From Candidatus Marinarcus aquaticus (GTDB lineage: Bacteria; Campylobacterota; Campylobacteria; Campylobacterales; Arcobacteraceae): 64,000 nt of DNA. Shown here piece after piece: positions 33,106 through 41,714 of this stretch. Made by a program: the position numbers and the translations under genes. Below the pieces are notes generated by a model. That model saw nothing but the letters and a program-made list of their open reading frames with translations, did no database searches and had not been told where the DNA came from. Numbering within the stretch: position 1 is the first letter of the stretch; each line of letters opens with the position of its first letter. The stretch lies in contig NZ_PDKN01000004.1 of the NCBI RefSeq assembly GCF_004116335.1, positions 124,001-188,000 of the forward strand, in the 5' to 3' direction.

Positions 33106-34062
33106 ATGTCTTACAACCTGACACAAGAAGACATGAGTGAGTTTATGCATTCAGCCTCTGCTGAACGTGATTATATAATCAATCTTCCACACGATATTGG
33201 AAGCATTGTATCTGAAAAAAAAATTGTGACTGAAGATATCCTTTTTTTTAAATCAAATGTACAAACACAAAAAAATGTTGTCATGCAATCCCATCAAAAA
33301 ATGAATGGGTTATATATCGGTATTTTACTTGATGGGGAAGTGACATATAAAGACAATCTTTTAGACCACAGTATCACATTACACAAAAATGAAGTGAAAA
33401 TCTCTTATATCAATGAGTTTGATATGACCACAACATTGGGAAAAACCTCTTGTGGTATTGGATTATTTATTAAAAATGATTTCTTGGAAAAAAACTTTAA
33501 AGAGATTTTAGATCTGAGTAATTATGACAATAAACATTTTTCAAGCACCACATTAAAATACAGTGCATCCAACAGTGTCATTTTGGCCAAAGAACTTTTT
33601 CAATCGCCTTTTAAGGGGGGATTGCATAATCTTTATATTCAAAGTAAGATTTTAGATATTATTTACAGTGAATTTAAAGAACTTTCGTGTTACCTAAAAG
33701 ATACACCATCCAACCACATCAAACTCACACAAGAGGATATTGCGGCGTTGCATAAAGCAAAAGAGATTATTCTCAACAGCAAAGAGTTTCCCGATATTCT
33801 GACTCTGTCTAAAAAAGTAGCACTCAATGAATTTAAACTGAAATATGGATTTAAAAAACTCTTTCACACAACACCTGGCAACATGATTTTACATCAAAAA
33901 ATGCTTTATGCAAAAAAACTGCTTCAAAATTCGGAACTCTCAATCAATGAGATTTCAAACTTTGTTGGTTATAAACATCAACAAAGTTTTACCACAGCTT
34001 TTGTTCGTTACTTTAAAGTACGCCCCAAAGATGTGATGAAAGAGCGAAGATACTACTATTAA
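33106..34062 (+). CDS. AraC-family regulator, PchR/YbtA-like (module 3)
   Basis: 318 residues; sensor half followed by an AraC double helix-turn-helix (ILTLSKKVALNEFKLKYGFKK and INEISNFVGYKHQQSFTTAFVRYF). It is paralogous to the regulators of modules 1 and 2 and divergent from the module 3 receptor, which it likely activates. Its stop overlaps the end of the convergent TPR gene by four bases, so no terminator lies between them. ATG 33106 follows AATAAGGGATAAA. Confidence 0.85.
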   Translation: MSYNLTQEDMSEFMHSASAERDYIINLPHDIGSIVSEKKIVTEDILFFKSNVQTQKNVVMQSHQKMNGLYIGILLDGEVTYKDNLLDHSITLHKNEVKISYINEFDMTTTLGKTSCGIGLFIKNDFLEKNFKEILDLSNYDNKHFSSTTLKYSASNSVILAKELFQSPFKGGLHNLYIQSKILDIIYSEFKELSCYLKDTPSNHIKLTQEDIAALHKAKEIILNSKEFPDILTLSKKVALNEFKLKYGFKKLFHTTPGNMILHQKMLYAKKLLQNSELSINEISNFVGYKHQQSFTTAFVRYFKVRPKDVMKERRYYY

Positions 34063-35225
34063 CTGAGTTGTTTTAAAATATTTTGAGCCCGCTGTTTATG
34101 ATGAGGATTGTTGATCACTTTTTTCAAATTTGCAATGCACTCATCCCTTTTTTGTAACTCATAAAAACTGAGTGCTTTTAAAATGTAACGTTCCCCTTCA
34201 ATTTTACTGTTCTTTTTCGTTTTCATATTTTCAAGCACCGCAATACTCTTTTGATAGTTTTGATGTTGATAATATAAGTTGGCCAAAATCATTTGATATT
34301 TACTTTGTTGTGCAAAATTAGAATTCTCCAGTTTTTTGATAGCCAATTCTGTTTGTTTTGAGTGAATATAACTTGAAACCAAAAGTTCAAAAATCTTTTT
34401 ATCCTCTTTAATGTACCCTTTTGCTATCGCTTCATTCAAAAGTTCACTTGCTTTAAAATAGACCTCATTTTGCAATAAAATATTGATAAAATAAAGTACA
34501 TTCTCTTTTTTAGTTAAAAGACTCTTTTTATACGCCAACTCTAAAGTCGAAAGTGATTTCTTCAACTCATTGGTCTCTTGATACAAGGAAGCCAACTGCA
34601 CCCAATAAATCTCGTTTTCACTGAAAAGTTTAACCATTATTTTCATGGTAGTAATGGCATTGGGCAAATCTTTAAGTTCGACATACGACGAATATAAAAT
34701 TTTATACCATGACTCTTTGACCTCTTTTTTCAAAGGAAAATAGAGCTTTGAGTAGTGAACGGCTTGCGTATAATTCTTATTATAATAGTGCGCTAAAATA
34801 AAGCTTTCATAGAGTTCTTTTTTATCGATTTTAGAATCATGTTGAATCGATTTGAGCAGTTTCAAACTTTTCTTATACTTTTCAGTCGATAAATAGACTT
34901 TAGCCAAAGAGAGTTTTACTCGATTCAAACTCTCTTTTTCAAGCGCATTTAATGCCAAAATCTCTTCAAAGATAGACTCCACTTTTTTATAGTTGTTATC
35001 AAATATATAGATACTTGAAAGTGATTGTAAAATATATGAACGCTCATATTTGTTCTCACCTTTTTCTTTGAGCATTTCAGAAAGTATCTTCTTTGATTGA
35101 GCGTATTCATTTTTTGCCATCAACTCTTGTACTTGCATGAGTTGTTTATAGGTCCCTTGCGACATTGTACCTCGTGCAAGTAACAGTGAGCTTCCTAACA
35201 GTAAAATTAAAACCAGTCTTTTCAT
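34059..35225 (-). CDS. TPR-repeat protein of the TonB operon
   Basis: 388 residues. A signal peptide (about 1-19, MKRLVLILLLGSSLLLARG) is followed by about ten helical TPR-like repeats, so the protein is likely periplasmic. It is the last gene of the DUF3450-TtpC-ExbB-ExbD-TonB-TPR chain and overlaps the tonB stop by four bases. TPR proteins at this place are known from Vibrio TonB2 loci, where a TPR partner assists the TonB2 complex. Its exact contact here is not evident. Confidence 0.75.
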   Translation of the reverse strand: MKRLVLILLLGSSLLLARGTMSQGTYKQLMQVQELMAKNEYAQSKKILSEMLKEKGENKYERSYILQSLSSIYIFDNNYKKVESIFEEILALNALEKESLNRVKLSLAKVYLSTEKYKKSLKLLKSIQHDSKIDKKELYESFILAHYYNKNYTQAVHYSKLYFPLKKEVKESWYKILYSSYVELKDLPNAITTMKIMVKLFSENEIYWVQLASLYQETNELKKSLSTLELAYKKSLLTKKENVLYFINILLQNEVYFKASELLNEAIAKGYIKEDKKIFELLVSSYIHSKQTELAIKKLENSNFAQQSKYQMILANLYYQHQNYQKSIAVLENMKTKKNSKIEGERYILKALSFYELQKRDECIANLKKVINNPHHKQRAQNILKQLS

Positions 35226-35863
35226 TGTGCCAACCTAAAATTAAATGTGATTGTTGCCTCTTTGAAGCTACCAGGAGCATCCCCTTTTGTAGGTTTAAAG
35301 CGCCATCGTTTCATGGCACTGACTGCTGAGTCTTCAAATACCCCTTTGGGATCAGATGCTGCGACTTTAATATCTGAAACAAATCCTTGTGCATCGATTT
35401 TAAATATCAGTTGTACAAAACCCTCTTGTTTACGTATCTTAGCCATTCGTGGATAACGTGGATTGGAACGACTCAATGCCGTAAGCATATTGGCATCAAT
35501 AAGAGATGAACCAATATCTAATTGTGCACCTTTTAAAGAGGTGATATTGGATAAATCCAAGTTATTGGCAATGGCCAATGGTTGTACTTTGACATTTTTA
35601 TTCAAGTTTTGATTCAACTCTTTTTTAAAATCAAGTTTCTTTGGCTCCACTTTCTCTATAGGCTTTTTGGGTTGAATACGTGTTTTTTTCTCAATATCGG
35701 TCTCTTTTTTATCCCGTAAATAGTTCAACTCAATGGGAGCTTGCTTTTTTTGCTCTAATTGTGCATCTGAAGAGATCATCTGTTGCATCAACGCAAAAAT
35801 TGCAATCGATATTGCTACTGAACCGCCTAAAGCAATCGCCAAACGTCTGTTTATCATCTTCAA
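35222..35863 (-). CDS. tonB: TonB energy transducer
   Basis: 213 residues: N-terminal TM anchor (about 8-27), a Lys/Pro/Glu-rich periplasmic linker (KKTRIQPKKPIEKVEPKK), and a C-terminal TonB domain with NPRYPRMAKIRKQEGFVQLI and SAMKRWRFKP, including the YP pair that meets receptor TonB boxes. It carries proton-motive energy from ExbB/ExbD to outer-membrane receptors, here most naturally the three siderophore receptors coded to the left. It is short, as in TonB2-type proteins. ATG 35863 overlaps the exbD stop (ATGA). Confidence 0.9.
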   Translation of the reverse strand: MKMINRRLAIALGGSVAISIAIFALMQQMISSDAQLEQKKQAPIELNYLRDKKETDIEKKTRIQPKKPIEKVEPKKLDFKKELNQNLNKNVKVQPLAIANNLDLSNITSLKGAQLDIGSSLIDANMLTALSRSNPRYPRMAKIRKQEGFVQLIFKIDAQGFVSDIKVAASDPKGVFEDSAVSAMKRWRFKPTKGDAPGSFKEATITFNFRLAQ

Positions 35864-36264
35864 TTCTTTAATGTAGAGACTGAAATATTTGTAATACCGG
35901 CCATTCTGATTTGATCCATAACCTTCACCAAAGTTCCTGTACGCGCATCTTTATCCGATTGTACTACCACACTATTGTTCATGTTACTTGCTTTGAGTCG
36001 CTCAATATTTGATCGAACTGCTCGAATATCCACCATACGTTTATCAATCCAAATTTCATCATTGTTTTTGATTGCAATTAAAATATTGGCTTCTGCTTTT
36101 TGCTCACTTGTTTTCGCACTGGGTCTGTTGACACTCACCCCTGCTTCTTTCACAAAAGAGGTTGTAACAATAAAGAAAATCAACATGATAAAAACAACAT
36201 CCAGCATGGGAGTTAAATTGATTTCTGTCTCTTCTTTTGCTTGTTTATGTGAAAATCTTCTCAT
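35860..36264 (-). CDS. exbD: ExbD-type biopolymer transport protein
   Basis: 134 residues: cytosolic head, one TM helix with LTPMLDVVFIMLIFF (its aspartate is the proton-carrying residue), and a periplasmic domain with VVVQSDKDARTGTLVKVMDQ. It forms the TonB motor with ExbB. It starts directly after the exbB stop and overlaps tonB by four bases. Sequence and length are standard for the family. Confidence 0.92.
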   Translation of the reverse strand: MRRFSHKQAKEETEINLTPMLDVVFIMLIFFIVTTSFVKEAGVSVNRPSAKTSEQKAEANILIAIKNNDEIWIDKRMVDIRAVRSNIERLKASNMNNSVVVQSDKDARTGTLVKVMDQIRMAGITNISVSTLKN

Positions 36265-36783
36265 CTATAAAACCTTTGAAATCTCTAAATAGAGCCTGTC
36301 TGTATTGTATTTAATCGATAATTCCAGTTTCTTTTCAAACAGAATACCGCTTAGGGCTACAACCATCCCTGCCATAGTAGGTATTGTTGCCATCGACACC
36401 CCATTGGCCATTGATTTAACATTGCTTGCACCGCTGATTGCCATGACATCAAATACCTCAATCATCCCTGTAACCGTACCTAAAAGGCCTACCAAAGGGC
36501 AGACGATAATCAGTGTCTTAATAAAACTCAATCCCGTTTTAAGTTTAAGGTTTGACTCTTCTATCAAGTATTTTTTAATCTCCTCTTTAAAACGAGCATT
36601 ATAAGAGTTGTTTTGTATCTCATCCATCATATTTTTACGATACTGTTTGTATTCAAAACTGATGTACATGTATCGTTCAATCAGCAATGCCCATAAGCAA
36701 AGTGCGATAAAAAAGACCACGTAGAGCACAGCTCCACCACGATCAAAAAATGAGAAGAAGTTATCTAAATATATATCAATCAT
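36265..36783 (-). CDS. exbB: ExbB-type proton channel protein
   Basis: 172 residues with three TM helices: ERYMYIS after TM1, and the TM2-TM3 core VCPLVGLLGTVTGMIEVFDVM and ATIPTMAGMVVALSGI typical of MotA/TolQ/ExbB proteins. Its short form fits ExbB2 of TonB2 systems. Overlap with the larger TtpC-like gene is 8 bases. It lacks the long N-terminal periplasmic part of the neighbour, so the two ExbB-like proteins have separate jobs. Confidence 0.9.
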   Translation of the reverse strand: MIDIYLDNFFSFFDRGGAVLYVVFFIALCLWALLIERYMYISFEYKQYRKNMMDEIQNNSYNARFKEEIKKYLIEESNLKLKTGLSFIKTLIIVCPLVGLLGTVTGMIEVFDVMAISGASNVKSMANGVSMATIPTMAGMVVALSGILFEKKLELSIKYNTDRLYLEISKVL

Positions 36784-38098
36784 TTTGTTTTAAGTTTTTT
36801 GCGAGCATCCCAATGCTTTGTTCTTCTAAAATAGAGACCATCTCTTCTGATTTTGATGCAATATAGGTATATGCAAACAGCAGTGGAATAGCCGTTACCA
36901 GCCCCAATACTGTTGTAATCAATGCCGTTGAAATACCACCTGCCATAAGTTTGGGATCACCCGTACCAAAAAGTGTAATGGCTTGGAACGTTGCAATCAT
37001 CCCTGTAACTGTCCCTAGTAATCCTAAAAGAGGTGTAACAGCTGCAAGTAACTTGACAAAACTTTGACCCTTTTTAATGTGATTAGTCTCTTTTAAAATG
37101 GCTTCACCAATTTTAATCTCCAAATCTGTAATAGAGTCTTTAAGATTGTTATAAAACACCGATGCAATTTTTCCCAATGGATTATCCACAGAATATTTTG
37201 TAACGTCTTTGAGCTGTTTTTTAATCGCTTTATCTAAGATATTAAGCATCACCATTTTATATCCTGCAAACGCTATTCCTAATCCACCCAGTAAAAGAAT
37301 GATATAACCAATGATTCCACCTTGATTGATTCTGTCCATAATGGTTGGATTATTCCCTAACATTTCAAACAACGTTCCTCGTGTTGGGTCCACTAAAACA
37401 TTTAAGACCTCATCACTGCTTTGCTCAAAATCTTCTGCACCCCCTTGAAACGATGAAGCGGGTTGTGTTGAAAGCTCAACTAAAGCATCAATGTCACTTG
37501 AGTATTGTAAAAAGTTTCCATCACTGAATGCTGCAAACTGTCCTACTCTTGTTACCGTTTGTTCTACTTTCTCTCCTGATTGCATCACCACTTGGGCAGG
37601 GTATTGTGATACCTTACCACTTTGTACAATTTCATCAAGCATGGTGTGCCAAAAGAGTGTCAACTCTTCAATGGTCGGTAATTTTTTAGAGTCAGAGAAC
37701 TTATCAAAAATAGCCTCTTTTTGAGGAAACTGCGACGCAGTAAAGGCTCTTTTATAGTTAGTTAGAAAATCAGAAGATGTTTGTCTTACACTTCCAAACA
37801 TTTCACCTAAGTCGCCCACTTTTACTGCTAATTCCGCCTCTTTTTTTGCCAATATCTTTTCATTTTTTTCAATGACAACTTTTAGTTCTTTGGTGATTTG
37901 ATTTTCTCTTTTAAGTGCCTCTTTGGTTTGAATTAAGAGTTGTTTCTGTTTTTGTTTGTTATCAATAAACTCTTGAAGACGTTTGCTCTCTTGAACAATC
38001 TCTTGTTTGGAACTGGCTTCTACACTGCCTAAAAGGGTCTCTAAATTCAAAGCAAAGAGTGAGTAAACACTCAATAATAATCCTACTACTAACTTCAT
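36776..38098 (-). CDS. TtpC-like large ExbB-family protein
   Basis: 440 residues. Signal-like helix 1-17, a long periplasmic coiled coil (about 30-100), a further periplasmic segment up to about 260, then three TM helices with the ExbB core VTPLLGLLGTVTGMIATFQA and ISTALITTVLGLVTAIPL. This layout is that of TtpC, the third motor protein of the Vibrio TonB2 system, required for TonB2-dependent siderophore uptake. It lies between the DUF3450 gene (one-base overlap) and exbB. The coiled coil likely meets DUF3450 or the cell wall. Confidence 0.85.
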   Translation of the reverse strand: MKLVVGLLLSVYSLFALNLETLLGSVEASSKQEIVQESKRLQEFIDNKQKQKQLLIQTKEALKRENQITKELKVVIEKNEKILAKKEAELAVKVGDLGEMFGSVRQTSSDFLTNYKRAFTASQFPQKEAIFDKFSDSKKLPTIEELTLFWHTMLDEIVQSGKVSQYPAQVVMQSGEKVEQTVTRVGQFAAFSDGNFLQYSSDIDALVELSTQPASSFQGGAEDFEQSSDEVLNVLVDPTRGTLFEMLGNNPTIMDRINQGGIIGYIILLLGGLGIAFAGYKMVMLNILDKAIKKQLKDVTKYSVDNPLGKIASVFYNNLKDSITDLEIKIGEAILKETNHIKKGQSFVKLLAAVTPLLGLLGTVTGMIATFQAITLFGTGDPKLMAGGISTALITTVLGLVTAIPLLFAYTYIASKSEEMVSILEEQSIGMLAKNLKQND

Positions 38099-38838
38099 TA
38101 TTTACTTTCCTTCTTTGCTAAAAAAGGCAGTTCAAGGAAGTCAACGTTTTGCTCTTTTTTTGCAATTTTAATTGCTTTTCTGATATTGGATTTTGCTGTG
38201 CTATCATCTATTTCAACCCACTGTTGTAACTCTTTATTCCAGTATCCATATTGTGTTAAGTCCAAACTTTGGAAATATAAAGCCGTTCTTCCAAGACGTA
38301 AAATCGTATAGGTTTTATCATCAATTTTGTCTTGGTAACTCTCAATTGAGTTGGCATAGTCATACTCAATTTTAAACGCCTCTAAAATGATTCGGTACTT
38401 CTCTGCTGTTTTAATATCGGCTTGTGTTAAAGCATCTTCAAGTCGTTGTACCCGAGCCATTCTCTCTTCAAGTAAAAATGGCATGTCCATCTTCACTAAG
38501 TTTTTCAAACTCTCAACCATTTGCAACATGAGTGGGAAAATATTTTTTTGCGTTTTCTCTATTTGTACGAGTTGTTCATCAATGTTGATCATCTCATCTT
38601 TTTGCGATTGAATGATCCCTCTTAATTGATTGTTGTAAATTCGACTGTTTTTAAGTTCTGCATTGGTGTATTTGTATTCACCTAAAAGTACTTCACGCTC
38701 TTCATCTACGTTATTTATTTGTGCTTGATACTCTTTCAGTTTTTTATTTGTTTGCTCGATTACTTGCATGGATTGGTCTATGGGATTCGCCAAAATCAGA
38801 CTTTGCAAGCAAAGAAACAGTATGAGTACTGCTTTCAT
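38098..38838 (-). CDS. DUF3450 periplasmic coiled-coil protein, first gene of the TonB2-like operon
   Basis: 246 residues: signal peptide about 1-17 (MKAVLILFLCLQSLILA), then long helices with heptad character (about 20-110), and a C-terminal YWNKELQQW segment, as in DUF3450 proteins that open TonB2/TtpC operons in marine bacteria. It has no known catalytic role and probably acts as periplasmic scaffold. A Fur-like box sits 16 bp before its ATG at 38838, so the entire six-gene operon should rise in low iron. Confidence 0.8.
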   Translation of the reverse strand: MKAVLILFLCLQSLILANPIDQSMQVIEQTNKKLKEYQAQINNVDEEREVLLGEYKYTNAELKNSRIYNNQLRGIIQSQKDEMINIDEQLVQIEKTQKNIFPLMLQMVESLKNLVKMDMPFLLEERMARVQRLEDALTQADIKTAEKYRIILEAFKIEYDYANSIESYQDKIDDKTYTILRLGRTALYFQSLDLTQYGYWNKELQQWVEIDDSTAKSNIRKAIKIAKKEQNVDFLELPFLAKKESK

Positions 38839-38853
38839 CTTCTTCCTTTAATA

Positions 38854-38868
38854 TGATAGTAATTCTCA
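38854..38868. promoter_or_regulatory. Fur-like box before the TonB2-like operon
   Basis: TGATAGTAATTCTCA: two positions differ from TGATAATNATTATCA; the left arm is exact and the right arm has one mismatch. It is 16 bp from the DUF3450 ATG, close enough to block transcription or translation start. Confidence 0.55.
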
Positions 38869-38936
38869 AAATTGTTACTAAAAACAACTTAAAGTTTGTT
38901 TATTAAAAGAAGAAACAAGTACAAATTAGTATGATT

Positions 38937-39221
38937 TTAGCTGGTGTAGATACTCAAAGAGACCGATGCAGCCTCCTTTCTTAAAGGTATGAGTTGTTGA
39001 TACACATTTGAAGAATGCCACAATTTTGCAGCTTGCAGCGAAGGAAATTGAAGGATGACAATATGTTCATACTCTGTAGCTTGTTCAAGTGTGGACTCTT
39101 TTGAACCTCTTAAAAGTATACTGGCATCATACCCTTCTAGGCTTTTAGGAACACTGGCTTTATAACGTTCCCACTTTTGTTCATCTTTGATGATGATTTG
39201 TCCCACTACAAAGACCGCCAT
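38937..39221 (-). CDS. DUF1330 family protein
   Basis: 94 residues with the ferredoxin-like dimer fold expected from VVGQIIIKDEQKWERYKASV and the conserved HIVILQFPSLQAAKLWHSS. DUF1330 proteins are small cytosolic proteins of unknown activity related to the Dabb/EthD group. It starts two bases after the DUF815 ATPase gene stop on the same strand, forming the end of a short three-gene chain (membrane protein, ATPase, DUF1330). Confidence 0.8.
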   Translation of the reverse strand: MAVFVVGQIIIKDEQKWERYKASVPKSLEGYDASILLRGSKESTLEQATEYEHIVILQFPSLQAAKLWHSSNVYQQLIPLRKEAASVSLSIYTS

Positions 39222-39223
39222 GT

Positions 39224-39988
39224 TTACTCCTTATTACTGAAATAGTTAAAGAACTGTTTCGCCGTACGTCCACTTTTACTGGCTCGTTGTTGAGCAAATT
39301 GCAGTGCTTCATGATGCAGGTGTTCCATGTCCCCTTTATACTCTTTAAAGTAGCTGTCCACCATATTTAAATACTCTTGTTGTGTACCATGATAAAAAGA
39401 GAGCCACAGACCGAATCGGTCGCTTAATGAAATCTTCTCTTCTACAGAGTCACTGTAGTGTATCTCACCGTTTCGTCCCACTTTTGTACCTTCATTATCT
39501 CGATTATACTCTGTTATGATATGCCGTCTGTTTGATGTGGCATAAATTTTAATGTTCTCTGGACTTTTTTCAATCGAACCTTCTAAGATACGTTTTAAAC
39601 CTTTGTACCCTTTTTCTCCCTCTTCAAATGATAAATCATCGCAAAAGATGATGAACTTATAAGGCTCATGTCGAATCATATCGGCAATTTCAATGAGCTC
39701 ATCTAAGTCCTCTCTGTCTATTTCAATGACTCGAAGCCCTTCATCTTTATATGCATTTAAAAGTGCTTTAATCAATGAAGATTTACCTGTTCCTCGCGCA
39801 CCCCAAAGCAGTACATTATTTGCAGGTAATCCATCAACAAATCGTTTGGTATTTTGTATCAATGCACTCTTTTGTCTCTCTATTCCTATTAAATCATCAA
39901 AACCGATGTCATCAAAATGTTTTACGGGCTTTAAATAATCTTTTTTTGCTCTGTAAATCGCCGCATAAGTATTTTTCCAATCTATCAC
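39224..39988 (-). CDS. DUF815 P-loop ATPase (AAA-like)
   Basis: 254 residues. Walker A is LLWGARGTGKSSL (near residue 65), Walker B FIIFCDDLSFEEG, followed by the sensor-like IYATSNRRHI and LSDRFGLWLSF. DUF815 proteins are single-domain AAA-type ATPases found widely in proteobacteria without a firm function. The gene begins one base after the stop of the membrane protein gene, so the pair may form a membrane-linked unit. Cytosolic; substrate unknown. Confidence 0.85.
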   Translation of the reverse strand: MIDWKNTYAAIYRAKKDYLKPVKHFDDIGFDDLIGIERQKSALIQNTKRFVDGLPANNVLLWGARGTGKSSLIKALLNAYKDEGLRVIEIDREDLDELIEIADMIRHEPYKFIIFCDDLSFEEGEKGYKGLKRILEGSIEKSPENIKIYATSNRRHIITEYNRDNEGTKVGRNGEIHYSDSVEEKISLSDRFGLWLSFYHGTQQEYLNMVDSYFKEYKGDMEHLHHEALQFAQQRASKSGRTAKQFFNYFSNKE

Positions 39989-39989
39989 G

Positions 39990-40817
39990 TTACGCCTTTC
40001 CTATATTAAAAATTGATTTTACTAAATGATACAACACAAATAAAAACAGCAGTGGTAAAAAAATGGTTTGAAAAATAAAAACAATGATTAAATCAATCAC
40101 ATATTCACTCGCATTATTCACGGCATCTTTATACGCATCCACTTTTTTAGAGTAAAAACTCGTATCAAATGTTTGTGCCACTTTATTAAAAAAGGAGCTC
40201 TCCTCTTTTTGAGTAATCGTCTCTTGATTCACGCGACTCACCTCATCGGTTACGCCTTCAATTTTACCATTGAGTTGCTCGATATTATACTCTGGTTTGA
40301 CAAAATTCTCATACGCCACATAGTTGACATAACCAATTAATGGTACGGCAAATCGTAAAAACAGAATCACCACCGTGACTTTAAAAAAGAGTGTTCGAAG
40401 CCTCTCATCTTTTGCAAAACGCACAAAAAGCCAAATATTAAGTATGACTAAACTCACCCCTAAAATCAGATTATACATCGTACTTGTAGCAAACGAAAGC
40501 AGTATTTTTTGAATTCCAAGAGATGCCATACTGGCAAGCATCACTAAAGCAAACTGCTCCACCAAGTCATTGATTGGGTCAAGTACTTCTCCAATGGCCA
40601 CGGTTACAAAAGGCAAGTCAAGTTCTGTTCCTTGCGCCAAAGAGATCACAGCATTCAATGCTTTTGCACTTCCAAAAACAACCACCGCTTGTGTGAAAGA
40701 TTCATCAATGAGTGCTTTGCCTTTAATATCAATGGCAAAAGTAAATGCTAAAATAATTGCCAATGATGAAATGGTCACAATTAAAAGTCTGTTCCAATGC
40801 TGTTTTATAAATTCCAT
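39990..40817 (-). CDS. Integral membrane protein of unknown function
   Basis: 275 residues with an N-terminal TM helix (about 12-30), a central group of TM helices (about 85-180), a periplasmic or cytosolic coiled-coil-like part (about 190-235, QLNGKIEGVTDEVSRVNQET) and a strongly hydrophobic C-terminal helix. I do not recognise the family. It is the first of a three-gene chain with the DUF815 ATPase and DUF1330 genes. It opens with ATG 40817 after a modest GGCGAT site. Confidence 0.7.
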   Translation of the reverse strand: MEFIKQHWNRLLIVTISSLAIILAFTFAIDIKGKALIDESFTQAVVVFGSAKALNAVISLAQGTELDLPFVTVAIGEVLDPINDLVEQFALVMLASMASLGIQKILLSFATSTMYNLILGVSLVILNIWLFVRFAKDERLRTLFFKVTVVILFLRFAVPLIGYVNYVAYENFVKPEYNIEQLNGKIEGVTDEVSRVNQETITQKEESSFFNKVAQTFDTSFYSKKVDAYKDAVNNASEYVIDLIIVFIFQTIFLPLLFLFVLYHLVKSIFNIGKA

Positions 40818-40923
40818 ATCGCCTCATTGCCGTTTTTTTACATTATATCAAAAATTATGTATTAATTCTTGTACTTTAGTATATCACAAGGCAGACAACT
40901 GTAAGGTATAAAAAAGGAGCGAC

Positions 40924-41664
40924 ATGGCAAATACAAATATCTATGAAACATCCCATCTTATCTCTCAATATTGTGAATTTCACTATGGAGAAGATTATTT
41001 CGATGTCTCCAACTACCCTAAAAAAACCATTGATACACTTCTTCCTTTTGTAAAACAAAAAACAAAAGCTTTAGACTTAGGTTGTTCTGTTGGACGAAGC
41101 AGTTTTGAGTTGGCTCAATATTTTCAACATGTTGATGCAGTGGATTACTCTCACAATTTTATTGAAGTTGCACAACAACTGCAAGCGGGAGAACAAGTAG
41201 AATACAATATGACGATTGAGGGTGAAATCTATGAGAAAAAAGAGATTGACTTAACTGCGTTTGATTTTTTTACATCCAAAAACAGAGTCTCGTTTTCACA
41301 AGGAGATGCTTCAAATTTAAACTCCAAATTAACGCACTACGACCTCATCTTTTGCAGTAATTTAATTGACAGATTAAGTGAACCCAAGAAATTTTTAGAT
41401 GACATCCAAAGCAGACTCAATCCCAATGGACTTTTAGTATTGTGTTCTCCTTATACATGGTTACATGACCACACTCACAAAAATGAGTGGTTTGGCGGTT
41501 ATATGAGTGAGGGCAAACCTCAATACACCTTTGATCGCTTAAAACATGAGTTGAGTGATTTTGAACTGCTGCATACTCAAGATATTGAGTTTGTCATACG
41601 AGAAACCAAACGTAAATTTCAACACACTATTTCCGAAATGTCTATTTTTCAAAAAAAGAGTTGA
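40924..41664 (+). CDS. Stand-alone methyltransferase like the C-terminal domain of OvoA
   Basis: 246 residues. The opening NIYETSHLISQYCEFHYGE and the SAM motif ALDLGCSVGRSSFELAQ followed by VDAVDYSHNFIEVAQQL match the putative 4-mercaptohistidine N-methyltransferase part of ovothiol synthase OvoA. Later FCSNLIDRL, LLVLCSPYTWLHDHT and NEWFGGY are also of that kind. In OvoA this domain follows a DinB/FGE-sulfatase-type sulfoxide synthase; here it stands alone, and no such synthase is in the window. It may finish ovothiol made by a distant synthase or act on another imidazole thiol. ATG 40924 follows AAAAAGGAGCGAC. Confidence 0.75.
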   Translation: MANTNIYETSHLISQYCEFHYGEDYFDVSNYPKKTIDTLLPFVKQKTKALDLGCSVGRSSFELAQYFQHVDAVDYSHNFIEVAQQLQAGEQVEYNMTIEGEIYEKKEIDLTAFDFFTSKNRVSFSQGDASNLNSKLTHYDLIFCSNLIDRLSEPKKFLDDIQSRLNPNGLLVLCSPYTWLHDHTHKNEWFGGYMSEGKPQYTFDRLKHELSDFELLHTQDIEFVIRETKRKFQHTISEMSIFQKKS

Positions 41665-41714
41665 GTATCTCATATTGTCATACTTTTATCCCGTAAATTG
41701 GGTAAAATATCCAT

